Shown here: piece by piece, positions 41,943 to 52,995 of the stretch
Numbering within the stretch: position 1 is the first letter of the stretch
How the letters are laid out: each line of letters starts with the position of its first letter
NCBI GenBank assembly: GCA_947561395.2
Contig: OX387192.1
Span: 15,908,221 to 15,972,220, forward strand
Reading direction: 5' to 3'
Length of the DNA stretch: 64,000 nt
Source of the DNA: Buxus sempervirens
Lineage: Eukaryota; Streptophyta; Magnoliopsida; Buxales; Buxaceae
Notes under the pieces: generated by a model
What the model was told of the DNA's origin: nothing
Database searches by the model: none
The model's input: only the letters and a program-made list of their open reading frames with translations
Position numbers and translations under genes: made by a program

Positions 41943-43996
41943 TTCCCTGACCTCATCATGAGGTTTACTTCTTCCTTGCTTTCAGCTGCAGGGCATGTAG
42001 TGGTAAATGCTTCACTGTAGTTCCATGGTACAGCTGATTTAGAGTAGGAAGGCTTAGGGACATTCGCCACCAATGGGGGAGGTTTGGACTTGCCGATGGA
42101 AGTCTGAGTAATAGGAACATTAACAACCAATGGAGGAAGTTGTTTTGGTTGGGGGTTTACAGAAGTGACTGATGCACTAAAGGGGTCACAATTTATGACC
42201 AATGGTGGCTTAGACTGAATGGGCGGAGTAAAAGTGGATGGATTGTAATTAATGACCAAAGGTGGCTTGGCGATGTTCATCTGGGCCATGAGGGATGCGA
42301 CCCGGTCCAAAGATGAGCTAATGTTCCTTGCAGCACTATCATTCCCCTTTGAAATCATATTTATTTCTTTGCCTTCACTTCTCCTGTCAAAATATACTTT
42401 GACCGTTGTCCCTATGGGAGCAATTAATTGGGATGGGTCAAAGGTTATTTTGTCAGAAGAGATGACTCCTATGACATTGGATGGGCCTGCCCCGTGATGC
42501 TGGGGCAGTGGGTTTTGTCCAATATCGGTTCTTGGAGGATTGGGAGCCCCAGTATTGAAAGACAGGGTATTCTGGTCTAGTAAATCCTGAATGGTATGTT
42601 TCAAAGGCCAGCACTTGTTGGTAGGGTGCCCAGGTGCACCCATATGGTAATCACAAGTGGTGGAGGGGTCAAAATTTCTCCCCTTAGATGCATTCGGATT
42701 AGGTTCTCTTAAGGTGATATACCCTCCTTGCAATAAAGTGGGCAGCAATTGAGAGGGAGTCATTGGAATAGGGGTGAAAACCCTATTTCTCCTTGCTGCA
42801 AAATAGGCATCCTTTTCCTCTTTGGTAAAAACCCTTTTTTGGTCTGAAGGTGCTGCTGGAACATTAACCCTCATAGGGGCCTGGGTAGGTGGAGATGGAG
42901 TAGGAAAATGAGCAGGTACGTTGATTTGTATGGGCTTGTTAGGGCCAGATGATGGCTGCACCATGTTTACCTCACCCTCCTTCTTGTTCCCATTCTTTTT
43001 TGTCCCGCATCCTTTCTTTAGGTTGGGGTCCTGCTGGCTAACCATGGCAGAGTGGTCAATTATTTTACCTGATCTTATTCCGTCCTCAATTCGGTCAGCC
43101 ACTTGAACCAAAGCTGCAAAATTAGTGGTGGTCTGACCCACCAAGTGGCTGTAGAATGGTTGACCCAAAGTCCTTATGAAAGTAGAAATCATTTCCTGTT
43201 CTAGCATGGGTGGCCTGACCTGGGAAGCCGTCTCCCTCCACCTCTTGGCATATTGCCTTACAGTCTCTTCCCTTCCTTTACTCATTCTCATGACGTCGTA
43301 CCTATCTGGCATGATCTCTGAATTGAATCGGTATTGAGCCAGGAAGGCATCGGCTAGGTCTTTCCATCTTTTGATCTTTCCATGGTCCAGAGTGGCGAAC
43401 CATCTTAATGCGGTTCCAGTCAGGCTCCTTTGGAAAAGTTGGATCAAGATACCCTCATCCTGCCCGAACTGGCATAGGGCACCGCAATACAACTTTAGGT
43501 GGCTCATGGGGCAACCCGTCCCATCATATTTGTCTAAGTCTGGGCACTTAAACTTAGCCGGCAGGTTAACATTGGGGTATAGGCACAGGTCTTCAAAATT
43601 GGTGCCTCCAAAGTTGTTTACCCCTTTGACTTCCCTTAGTTCATCTTGGATCATTTCTAGCTTATGCATGAACTTTCTTTCAACCTCTTCCCTTATCCTT
43701 TCCTTTTCCTTGGCCTTGTTTGACTCAGCTGTCTCATCCCTGGTCAGTATAGGTTCAGGGGTGTGTTCATAGACGGGTTCAGGAGTTGGTTGCACTGGAG
43801 GTGGGATGTTGACTGGGGGTGGAGGTGCAGGGTTGGATGTGGATGCCTGGTTCTGGGTCTGCATTTGTTGGGCCTGCACTTGTTGGGCTTGTACTGACAG
43901 TATGTTCTCTAGCATTCGGGCTAGTCCTGCCACTTGTTCTTGGAGTAGAACAACATCTGGATGAGGAGCATCAACTTCATCTTCAATGGGATTCAT
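41864..43996 (-). CDS. Gag polyprotein of the complete element
   Basis: About 710 aa from ATG 43996 (MNPIEDEVDAPHPDVVLLQ). A coiled-coil/Gln-rich N-terminus (QAQQVQAQQMQTQNQ) precedes the gypsy gag core: FKCPDLDKYDGTGCPMSHLK, LFQRSLTGTALRWF, FNSEIMPDRYDVMRM, KRWRETASQVRPPM, the retrotransposon gag domain that assembles the virus-like particle. The nucleic-acid motif CDYHMGAPGHPTNKC (C-x2-H-x5-H-x4-C) around residue 470 is typical of Ogre/Tat gag. A Pro-rich tail with four repeats of PPLV(I/V)N follows. The frame is uninterrupted, unlike pol. It ends at 41864, after overlapping the protease frame. Confidence 0.9.
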   Translation of the reverse strand: MNPIEDEVDAPHPDVVLLQEQVAGLARMLENILSVQAQQVQAQQMQTQNQASTSNPAPPPPVNIPPPVQPTPEPVYEHTPEPILTRDETAESNKAKEKERIREEVERKFMHKLEMIQDELREVKGVNNFGGTNFEDLCLYPNVNLPAKFKCPDLDKYDGTGCPMSHLKLYCGALCQFGQDEGILIQLFQRSLTGTALRWFATLDHGKIKRWKDLADAFLAQYRFNSEIMPDRYDVMRMSKGREETVRQYAKRWRETASQVRPPMLEQEMISTFIRTLGQPFYSHLVGQTTTNFAALVQVADRIEDGIRSGKIIDHSAMVSQQDPNLKKGCGTKKNGNKKEGEVNMVQPSSGPNKPIQINVPAHFPTPSPPTQAPMRVNVPAAPSDQKRVFTKEEKDAYFAARRNRVFTPIPMTPSQLLPTLLQGGYITLREPNPNASKGRNFDPSTTCDYHMGAPGHPTNKCWPLKHTIQDLLDQNTLSFNTGAPNPPRTDIGQNPLPQHHGAGPSNVIGVISSDKITFDPSQLIAPIGTTVKVYFDRRSEGKEINMISKGNDSAARNISSSLDRVASLMAQMNIAKPPLVINYNPSTFTPPIQSKPPLVINCDPFSASVTSVNPQPKQLPPLVVNVPITQTSIGKSKPPPLVANVPKPSYSKSAVPWNYSEAFTTTCPAAESKEEVNLMMRSGKCLGVEEKQKETEKEKEGEKIKERPR

Positions 43997-44225
43997 GGCG
44001 AGAGCTCTTGATCTGGTTACAGGAGCTCTGATTGCAAGTGTATTGGTACCTGGATAAAAAAGAAAATATCAGTGCCAATTTAATCTCATTCACATGTCTA
44101 GGAATGCCTATGTGCAAGCTGGGTGAACACGAGGTTGGATTTTTTTTTTATTTGCTTCTTTTTTTTTTTTGAATTGTTGGAATATTCTAGGGCTTCCAAC
44201 AGGTCCCACAAAAGAGAGAAAGATC

Positions 44226-45087
44226 TGAAATTCAAAGGCTTTCAGAGGCCCGGGGGGTTTTTGAAAAATGTCTGAAATTCAAAGGCTTTCAGAGGCCCAG
44301 GGATATTTTTGGAAAAGGTCTGAAATTCAGAGGCTTTCAGAGGCCCGGGATTTTTGATGAAAGTCTGAAATTCAAAGGCTTTCAGAGGCCCAGGGATATT
44401 TTGAAAAAAGTCTGAAATTCAAAGGCTTTCAGAGGCCCAAAAGTTCTGAAATTCAAAGGCTTTCAGAGGCCCAAAAGGAAAAGGTCTGAAATTCAAAGGC
44501 TTTCAGAGGCCCAGAAGTTCTGAAATTCAAAGGCTTTCAGAGGCCCAAAAGATAAAGGTCTGAAATTCAAAGGCTTTCAGAGGCCCAAAAGTTCTGAAAT
44601 TCAAAGGCTTTCAGAGGCCCAAAAAAAAAAGGTCTGAAATTCAAAGGCTTTCAGAGGCCCAAAAGATTCTGAAATTCAAAGGCTTTCAGAGGCCCAAAAG
44701 ATAAAGGTCTGAAATTCAAAGGCTTTCAGAGGCCCAAAAGTTCTGAAATTCAAAGGCTTTCAGAGGCCCAGGATTTTTGAAAAATCTGAAATTCAAAGGC
44801 TTTCAGAGGCCCAAGAGTTTTTTAAGAAAAAGTCTGAAATTCAAAGGCTTTCAGAGGCCCGGGATTTTTTGAAAAATCTGAAATTCAAAGGCTTTCAGAG
44901 GCCCAGGATTTTTGAAAAATATGAAATTCAAAGGCTTTCAGAGGCCCAAGAGTTTTTTAAGAAAAAGTCTGAAATTCAAAGGCTTTCAGAGGCCCGGGAT
45001 TTTTTGAAAAATCTGAAATTCAAAGGCTTTCAGAAGCCCAAGAGTTTTGAAAAAGTCTGAAATTCAAAGGCTTTCAGAAGCCCAAGG
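44226..45087. repeat. 21-unit tandem repeat in the gag leader
   Basis: The core TCTGAAATTCAAAGGCTTTC followed by AGAGGCCC recurs about 21 times with variable A/G/T-rich spacers (total unit about 33-48 bp). The core is partly palindromic (CTGAAA...TTTCAG). It lies between the primer site and gag. Confidence 0.95.
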
Positions 45088-45238
45088 AACCTTTCTCTCA
45101 CATTTTCTTTCTTTTTTTATTATTATTATTATTTTTTTTTTGAAGCATTTTATTCAAACTTGTTTCCCTTTATCATTATTTAAGGGTTAAAGGAAGATTT
45201 TAGTGGAAAAAACTGATTAAAGTTGAATATTCTGAGAA

Positions 45239-45371
45239 AACCGTATACACAGTACGGTCCAGCCCTGCCCGTATTCAAATTATGAGCAAGCCGTGACCGT
45301 ATGGAAAACACGGGCGAGCCTAGCCCGTATAACTAATACGGGCAAGCCCAGCCCGTGTACCAAATGCGGTT
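45239..45371. promoter_or_regulatory. 28-bp hairpin array in the 5' leader
   Basis: Five units start at 45239, 45267, 45295, 45323 and 45351, exactly 28 bp apart, with the family word (best copy GCCCGTA-TAACTAA-TACGGGC). No gene or TATA box is obvious next to this one. Confidence 0.88.
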
Positions 45372-46413
45372 TTACGAAACCCTGTTATGTTTTTCCAGTT
45401 TTTACATGGTCTGATCACTTTCATTGTTCATCCAAACGTACGGTTCACCCATTGCAGAGCTTCTAAACTGTCCCAAAGTGGACTTTGGCCTTTTTGCTAA
45501 AACATATGCTTAGGAGGGCATATGTACCCTCCAAATTGACACCATACTCAAGAATTATGTACCCTTTTGTTGCCTCTTGTATAAACATTGGGTAGGATTG
45601 ATTCTAAACAGAGTTAGAAACTCTTCCTATGGGTTGCACCAATTTTAGAAAATATGCATATTTTGGGACCAATTTTATCTCGAACCAATGGATACCATGA
45701 CACCCCTATGACATGAAAATAATGCATAACAATAGGATTACCTTGTTACCTTGTTTACCTTCAATATGGCATCCGCATTTTGCCCTGGTTTGTAAGCCAT
45801 GCACACGACCTTCCCACAATCATACAAACTCATATCCCCACGTAATTGTATACTTTAGCCAAAAACGTGTAACTCCACCTTCAAGCGTAGGGGTTTTGGG
45901 TTTTGGCTTAATGGCAACTTAGCACTCAAGCCTAGTAATGACCAGAATCCCAGATCCACGTTATCATCACATCATTAGCTCATAGTTCTAAGGTGAATGT
46001 TTTCACTTTCGCTTTCCGAAGTATCGACCTCGTTGCGCTAAGCTACACACATTCGGGTTCAACTTCCTATAGGTTAAGGGTAGGCCGTGTAAAAACAAAA
46101 GGTGCACAGTGCATTGTAAAAATAGGGAGCATTCACAACGTCCCAAACCCTTGCCACTCTTTTTGCAGCCATGCATAAACAAACCAAGGCATAATAGGAA
46201 AACATATTTAAAATAAACAAGTAAATAAAGCAATCTTATAGTACCCAAAACATGCTCATAAAAAAAAATCTATCATGCAAACATATGATCATGTTATACA
46301 CCCAAAACCATCATGGAGATCATGCAAACATATGATCATGTTAAGAACACAAAATATCAAGCAAATCCAAAAATCAAAACATGAACAAACACCAAAAAGG
46401 CTGAAATCCTTAA
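45372..46413. other. 5' leader of the complete element, no ORF
   Basis: Unique-looking DNA between the primer site and the hairpin array. Ogre elements often have an extra sense ORF before gag; none is visible here. Confidence 0.5.
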
Positions 46414-46432
46414 GTCCCCAGCAGAGTCGCCA
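46414..46432 (-). other. Primer binding site, tRNA-Arg type
   Basis: On the minus strand TGGCGACTCTGCTGGGGAC lies 2 nt after the 5' LTR end. It complements a tRNA 3' end GUCCCCAGCAGAGUCGCCA, close to plant tRNA-Arg(ACG) as I remember it; tRNA-Arg priming is known for Ogre elements. Confidence 0.85.
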
Positions 46433-46434
46433 GT

Positions 46435-48245
46435 TGTGAGACATGGGAAAAAAATCAATTTACTGATTTCCTCAATCATCACACGGGATCAAATAAAACA
46501 AAGAGTCGCCACCATTCAATTTAGGTGTGAATGGACACCAAAATATTAAATAAGCACAAAAGGCAAATTTTAGGGCAAAATATCCCTCCTAAAAAAAACA
46601 ACCAGAGATGGGTAAGGGGATTAAGTTATGAACAGGGGAAGGTGTTAGGCACCCCTATTCATCCACACAAGGTGGTTGCCAGGTATTGTTCATGTTTAAA
46701 TTAAAGGAAAAAGCTTGCTATAAAAATCATGAAAAATCACAAAAATACAAAACTTGTATGGTTTTTTCATACGAATAGTCTGATTGATCCAGAACTATCA
46801 AATATGATCATACCATTCATAGGGTTTCATGATAAAAATAAAATTGAGATAAGATCCAATAAAATCAATTTAAAGTGAAAAATCCAAAAATCTGACTTCA
46901 AGTTAAAATTCTAGAAATCTAGAAAAATATGATTTTTATAAAATATTTCAAACTTGAACTTGAATAGTCCAGGACATAGGTAAAGCCCAAATTTCACATT
47001 AAATCAGAAAATAAAAACCAAAAATACCCACGTTGATGAAGAACACCAAAAAGAGAGAATTTAGACCGTAAGGTCTTATCTCAATAATGAAAAACAATTT
47101 AAAAACCATATCATGAAACCCTAGAATTTACTTTCAGGCTTCTAGATTCAGATCTACCATATTGATCATGATAAATCCAGGATCCTAGCCTAAAATCACA
47201 AAAATTGCAAAAACAGTGCTGTAGGTGCAAAAGTGTGAAAAATCCAAATTTTATCAAAAAGTGGGGATCTCATGCTATAAACATCATAGATTCATGTAAT
47301 TCATTCAGATATATCATAAAAAGCATTAAAACATAATCAGGATATTCAAAACAGCCACATCTCACAAATTAGAGCACATGGGGGTCTACCCTACGGATCC
47401 ACCTGTTCTCTTTTCCCCTAGTTCTCTCTTCACGTTTTACGGCTAGAGAGACTCTTGAGGTACTTAGAGATAGGTTTGGTTACACAAACACAATCACAGG
47501 CCTTATTCTATGAAAAAAAAGAAAAAAACAGATATGGGGTTCTATTCTAGGGATCCACCTGTTCCCCTTTCCCCTAGTTCTCTCTTCACGTTTTACGGCT
47601 AGAGAGACCCTTGAGGTACTTAGAGACAAGTTTAGGAATACAAAATAGATATGGCCTTATTCTACAGCAATAGAGATGATCCTATTACATCTAGAATTGA
47701 AGACAGAAAATAAAAAGGGATAGGGGACTTACCTGGATTGAGCAGGCAGAGCAGCAGGGATTCCTTTCCTTCTCTTGGAGCTTTTGATTCTTCAAAATTT
47801 CGTGGCCCTTAGCTAGAGGAAAGAGCCTCTATTTATAGACACACCCAGGGGCATGGTTGGTCCAGAAGGATATAGCCTGGTCTTTAGGATAGAGTAAAAT
47901 ACAGAGATAATGCCCATCCATAGCCAACCAAGGTAGCTTCAGCGAATAAAATACTTAATTCGCTCGTTTAAAGATATATTGGACTTTAAATAAAGCTCGG
48001 AAATCGAGAGAAGGACAAAACTCGCACGTGTCTATAATGCCCGTAAATGATTTACGTTCCAACGGTGACCGTATTGTTACTACGGGCGCGCCTGTCCGTA
48101 GATAATTTTCGGGGGCGATGGGCCCGTGAAGGAAATACGGGCAAAGCCTGTTTATTCAATTTTTATGCTTTTTTGACCTGTTTTAAGCTCTAATTACATG
48201 TTTTTATTACTTTCTCATTTTGCAGTGCAATTTGGGCTGTCTACA
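46435..48245 (-). mobile_element. 5' LTR of the complete element
   Basis: It is 1,811 bp, nearly identical to 28176-29984. Hairpin array units start at 48039, 48067, 48094 and 48122, with the TATA near 47835 and the U5 motif at 46502-46511. The U3 end reads GGGCTGTCTACA where the other LTR has GGGGTGTCTACA. Confidence 0.95.
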
Positions 48246-49200
48246 GGTTATAAGTCCCACCATGCCCCATTACAAGTCCCACCATACCCGGTTACAAGTT
48301 CCACCATGCTTGTTACAAGTCCCACCATGCCCCGTTACAAATCCTACCATGCCTGGTTATAAGTCCAACCATGCCCACTTACAAGTCCAACCAACCCTAC
48401 TTACAAGTCCAACCTACCCTACTTACAAGTCCAACCATGCCCACTTACAAGTCCAACATACCGTACTTACAAGTCCAACCATGCTCACTTACAAGTCCAA
48501 CCTACCCCACTTACAAATCCAACAAACCCTACTTACAAGTCCAACCAACCCTACTTACAAGTCTAACCTACCCTACTTACAAGTCCATCCAACTTACCCT
48601 ACTTACAAGTTCAACCAACCCCACTTACAAGTCTAACCTACCCTACTTACAAGTCCAACCTACCCTACCCTACTTACAAGTCCAACCTACCGTACTTACA
48701 AGTCCAACCAACCCTACTTACAAGTCCAATCACGCCCACTTACAAGTCCAACCTACCCTACTTACAAGTCCAACCATGCCCACTTACAAGTCCAACCTAC
48801 CCTACTTACAATTTCAACCATGCCCACTTACAAGTCCAACCTACCCCACTTACAAGTCCAACCAACCCCACTTACAAGTCTAACCTACCCTACTTACAAG
48901 TCCAACCTACCCTACCCTACTTACAAGTCCAACGAACCCTACTTATAAGTCCAACCAACCCCACTTACAAGTCTAACCTACCCTACTTACAAGTCCAACC
49001 AACCCCACTTACAAGTCCAACCAACCCTACTTACAAGTCCAACCTACCCTATCCTACTTACAAGTCCAACCTACCTTACTTACAAGTCCAACCTACCCTA
49101 CTTACAAGTCCAATGAACCCTATTTACAAGTCCAACCTACCCCACTTACAAGTCCAACCTACCCTACCCTACTTACAAGTCCAACCTACCCTACTTACAA
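48246..49200. repeat. About 20-bp minisatellite, right part
   Basis: It starts with GGTTA (target duplication) and CATGCC-type units like the left part, then changes near 48400 to CTTACAAGTCCAACCTACCC units, with occasional extra ACCCT steps. Open frames across it are repeat artefacts. Confidence 0.95.
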
Positions 49201-49786
49201 TTCATAAAAGATGGAAAAAAAATACTAAGGGTGACGATTTCGGGACGATTTCCGGACGCTCGAGCGGGAGGTTCCGAATTTGGGTTGGTTTTTAAAAATT
49301 TTGGACCGTTTTACGCTCACTCGAGCGTCAAGCACAACTTTCACAAACTCAGAAAACCCGAGCGTAACGCGTTCTTCGCGTTTTTCTACCGTTCTTCGCG
49401 TTTTTCAACCGCTCGAGCGTCAAGGCAAATTTTAAAAAACTCAGAAAACCCGAGAGTGACGCGTTATATTGATTTACATATTATAATATAATAAACATAT
49501 TATATTGATTTATTGCCATTAATAATATTATATTTATAATAATTTAATTATATTAATATAATATTATAATATATATACTATTTTACAATTTCATATTGTA
49601 ATAAATTTCTTATACTAATATAATAAACATAAATTATATTATTATAATATGATTTATATTATAATATAATATAATATTATAGAAGTGTGCAATTATTATA
49701 ATTGTTACGTATATTATATAATATTATAATAGTCTTATGTAATGTTACAATAATATTATTATAATACACATAATATTAGTTTTGGC
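49201..49786. other. CGAG-rich then AT-rich stretch
   Basis: 49230-49460 has repeated GCTCGAGCG words and two AACTCAGAAAACCCGAG segments (49347 and 49440), plus a GTTCTTCGCGTTTTTC doublet. 49465-49775 is almost pure A/T. No gene is seen. Confidence 0.7.
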
Positions 49787-50185
49787 TCACGGCTTTCTTT
49801 TGAAAACTAACGGACTATCGTCGTCAGTCCGTTCCTCTCTTTTAATTGAATGGGACACGCGTCGCGGCATGGTCGTTCGAATGACCATTCGAACAACCAT
49901 CCGCAAGAGAGGATGCGGGCTGTATGTCCATCCGTCTTCATTGGGCATAAACTCTACCCAAGCATCAAACCACATGCACATTGAGTAAAGGAAATTGGAT
50001 GTCCAACTTGCAACCCAGTTCATGTTAGCATCAAATATTATATTTGAAGAGTGCTTGAGCAAGTTTTGTTGATCTTCCACTTCTTTGATGCACATCTTTT
50101 CCCATCTAGGAGGAGTATGACAAAGAGTCAATATGGCTCGAGCAACAAGGGGCTTCCCTGTTGAGATTTCCAAGCCATCCTTCAA
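49787..50185 (-). pseudogene. Unidentified protein-gene fragment
   Basis: The minus strand has 132 open codons: KPLVARAILTLCHTPPRWEK, KHSSNIIFDANMNW and YSMCMWFDAWVEFMPNEDG look like real protein (Trp/Cys/Met-rich, conserved-looking). The C-terminal 40 codons (VVRMVIRTTMPRR onwards) run into DNA shared with 27190-27250 and probably belong to a mobile element. I do not recognise the family. A start or flanking exons are not visible, so it is best seen as a last-exon fragment. Confidence 0.45.
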
Positions 50186-50244
50186 ATTTCTCTACCCATT
50201 CTTGAATTAGTGGGTGATTTAGAATGAAAAGATTTTGAACGTAT

Positions 50245-50473
50245 CTTTTTTTTTTTTGTAGCTCAGGGTGTCTGGTCAGCTTGCGTGGTCGACTAATCCC
50301 TGAGGCGTGTGCAGTCCCCCCCCCCCCCCCGCAGAAACCAGGTAATTACCAAGCCAAAGGCCCTTGGGGTGGCCCCAAGAAGTTGAACCTAGCTAAGAGA
50401 GTTCGAACCTGAGACCTTGGAGGGAGCATGCCTCTAGGCCCTAAGCATTGACCACTAGGCCAACCCGTTGGGG
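50245..50473 (-). mobile_element. tRNA-derived SINE (Au-like)
   Basis: On the minus strand it runs from CCCCAACGGGTTGG to an A-rich tail (50257-50246). Pol III box A is TGGCCTAGTGG (50462-50452) and box B GGTTCGAACTC (50409-50399), about 42 bp apart. The body includes a C/G homopolymer (50317-50330) and GGATTAGTCG near the 3' end, as I recall from Au-type plant SINEs. No clear target duplication is visible. Confidence 0.8.
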
Positions 50474-52295
50474 TTAATTAACTGCAAATGATTCATCATG
50501 TAAGCCACCCGTTGGCACGGTTGAGACTCCAACTATGCAAACATCTATCCAAAATAAAACAGGAAACCAAAGAGAATAAGCAAGACTTCAAATGTTGAAC
50601 TCTTATAATCCCTTAAGATGAAGACATCTCAACTATGAATTCTTGAGATCACAAAACCAAAGAGACGGATTTGGAAAAGAGGTGTTTAGGAATACAAATA
50701 AAGTACTTGACAAAACATCTAACACCTTGGCTACATAGGGTGTAGGCAGCTTCAAGTTATCCTCCTGCTTTCTTAGATAATCCCCAATGGCAAACATTAG
50801 CTAAGTAAAATTAGTTGTTAACAAATGTCAACAAAATTTGTTAAAAAAAAATCAGCGAGCTAAAATTAATTGTTAATAAATACAAGGTCTAATGCAAACT
50901 GATAGAAAATTGAGAAAATACAACCAATAATAAAATATATCAAAAAGAAGTGGGAGAAAATGACAATATCCTAATTTGTTATGACACCAAATTTTCCCAT
51001 GAACTTTAGAAATGGAAAAAACAAAGAGATGAAAAATGGAACCTAATGGAAAAAAATAAGGAGATGAAGTATACATGTACTTGCTTGAAAGTAAGGATTA
51101 ATTGTATGAGATAAATACCAACGAACTCAAATATTGTGCGAGAGAAGACGTTTATGGTAGATAGCCATGCTTTCTTTCCACTTGCAATTTATGCCGCTTG
51201 AGCTGTCTTCCATTTTGGGCTTTGATTGTGAGGGAATTTTTTTTTTTTCGTTTTGAGTTAATGATTATATTAGAGAAATCGGGGCTTCAAGTAGGCATCC
51301 AAGTTAAATTATCATGTTGAACTACAAGGTTGAGAGCTTGAACTTTGAAGCTCTCACAAGGCTCCAAGGAAACAGAAAACAGCACACTGGAAACTACGAC
51401 AAATAGGAAGTGCAAATTCAAGTCAAAGCCCTCACAACTAAATCAAACCGACATGTAAATGTGCAAATTAACCAAAAAAAATATCCTATCAAAATCATAT
51501 TTAATTCTAGAATAACAAACGAAAGAATGATTAAAGACGATAACAAAAAAGAACTATCAAAATTTATTTCTGGAATAAATATTTATATTTGCATGAACAC
51601 AACTGAGTTACTCTTTACCCAAATAAGCATCATTTGATAAATAAGGAAGTGTTCATGATTCAATTCCATGGCCACTTCAAAGACCTTCACAAATTGTAAC
51701 GAATCACACGTTTAAGTTTGAGGTGCATCTTTCATGCACTACCTCCATTTCCAAGTTGCTAAAGTCAGCTCCTTCTGAGTTACTTGATTCTTTTAGGCTG
51801 ATTGTTTCATCAGGCTTTGTTAAATTTACCATCTTTGTTCATGAAACACCTCCCCAGTTTCGGTAACTTGAGCTGCTTGGTTATTTATTATCAAATGTAG
51901 TTAACAGCTAACATTATGTATTGATTCCATTATCCATTTTGCTTCTTTAGTATGAAATAATACAGAAAATTTTTTGTATCTAACAAATTACCAAAAAAAA
52001 GTGCATACATTAAGAGAATATTAGATGCTCTTAACAATCCCAAACAAAGTATATACCTTCACAGAAAGTCAATGTCTTCTTTCTTTTCTTTTTTCCCTTT
52101 TTTTAAGGATCATCCAATCATGAATGGGCAAGCTCTACCTAAACATGATCTCCACTAGGGATTCTACTTTGGCTAAGCCAAGGCATAGAAAATACAAGAT
52201 GCAAAATTGTGATTATGTGATCAGATGACCATCGATAAATCCAAATATGATTTTAATGAAACTTGAAGGGGCTACTTGCCTTGTTCCTCTGATTA
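50474..52295. other. Unique AT-rich region without recognised genes
   Basis: I see no coding region, RNA gene or repeat that I can support. Two short T-runs occur near 51240 and 52080. Confidence 0.4.
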
Positions 52296-52299
52296 AATC

Positions 52300-52444
52300 T
52301 TCACCAAATGAATCCAGAAATCACTCTCCTTCAATCCCAACGAACACAACAACCTTCTCTTCTCTCTGATCTGGTCAATGCTGAAGCAATAGAAATCCAC
52401 ACCTCAAGAAGCCAACGTACGTATGAGGGAAAAGGGGTGTGCAG

Positions 52445-52479
<35 letters not shown>

Positions 52480-52995
52480 TATTTTCTTCTTACTAACGAA
52501 ATAGAACTTTCTAATTCTTCTCCTCCTAGAATTGTCGACCAGAACAAACTCCTACCCTAGTATTTCTTTCCTTCTATATTTTCTTTTTTAAATTAAAAGA
52601 TTAAATCCTAGGCGACTAACTTAGCCGTTTAACTCTTCCTTTTGAGATTCGACCAAACGAAATATATTTCTTTTCTTCTTTTTTTTTCCTTTTCTCTATA
52701 AACAATTATTTCCAAGCAATTAATAATAATGACACATTAATAATAATAATATTACTAATAATAATAAATGCTAATTCTAAAATATGAACTCTCCTTAGTT
52801 TTATTTCTACAAAATTCTCGGGTCAATCCTGCAACTCCCCGGGTTGATTCGAAACCTCATTCTCCGTAAATTAAGAAGAACTAAATTCTATTATTTGCTT
52901 TATTTAATTATTCTTAATTTCGAAAATCTATGTTTGCATTATTTTATTATTAATTCTATTTAATTATTCATTTACTAGAAATTTGGGGTTTTACA
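52300..52995 (-). mobile_element. Chromovirus-type LTR, sense 5' part
   Basis: The minus-strand start at 52995 is TGTAAAACCCCAAATTTC, followed by AT-rich U3 with AATAAT repeats, like solo LTR A (TGTAAAACCCCGAATTTTCC). It sits in a LINE RNase H frame that resumes at 52996. The other LTR end was not found, so the left limit is a guess. A (CT)n tract lies at 52448-52480. Confidence 0.55.

Larger units (their letters stand above)
28176..48245 (-). mobile_element. Complete 20.07-kb Ogre/Tat-type Ty3/gypsy element, family 1
   Basis: It is flanked by the 5-bp duplication GGTTA (28171-28175 and 48246-48250). In sense (minus) order: 5' LTR 48245-46435, primer site, hairpin array, 21-unit leader repeat, gag, protease, RT, RNase H, integrase, two antisense genes, hairpin arrays, polypurine tract, 3' LTR 29984-28176. 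Size, DNGS protease, C-x2-H-x5-H-x4-C gag motif, tRNA-Arg primer site and second RNase H fit the Ogre/Tat clade. LTRs differ by roughly eight substitutions and two 1-nt indels by eye, so insertion is recent. Yet gag-pol has several frameshifts, one in-frame stop and a deletion of the RT catalytic core. Confidence 0.95.

Noticed and set aside
44226-45087. CRISPR-like array with 28-nt cores and variable spacers
   Set aside because: Spacers are short A/G/T low-complexity variants, not unique, and the array lies in a retrotransposon leader.
45713-46248. Small frames in the leader as the extra ORF1 of Ogre elements
   Set aside because: Short, no similarity that I recognise, and no sense frame of adequate length.
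48220-48883. Open frames reading YKSNLPYLQVQPT-like peptides
   Set aside because: Same minisatellite artefact as the left part of the array.
50400-50470. A functional tRNA gene
   Set aside because: Box A/B are present but no cloverleaf or anticodon stem; a longer body and A tail show a SINE.
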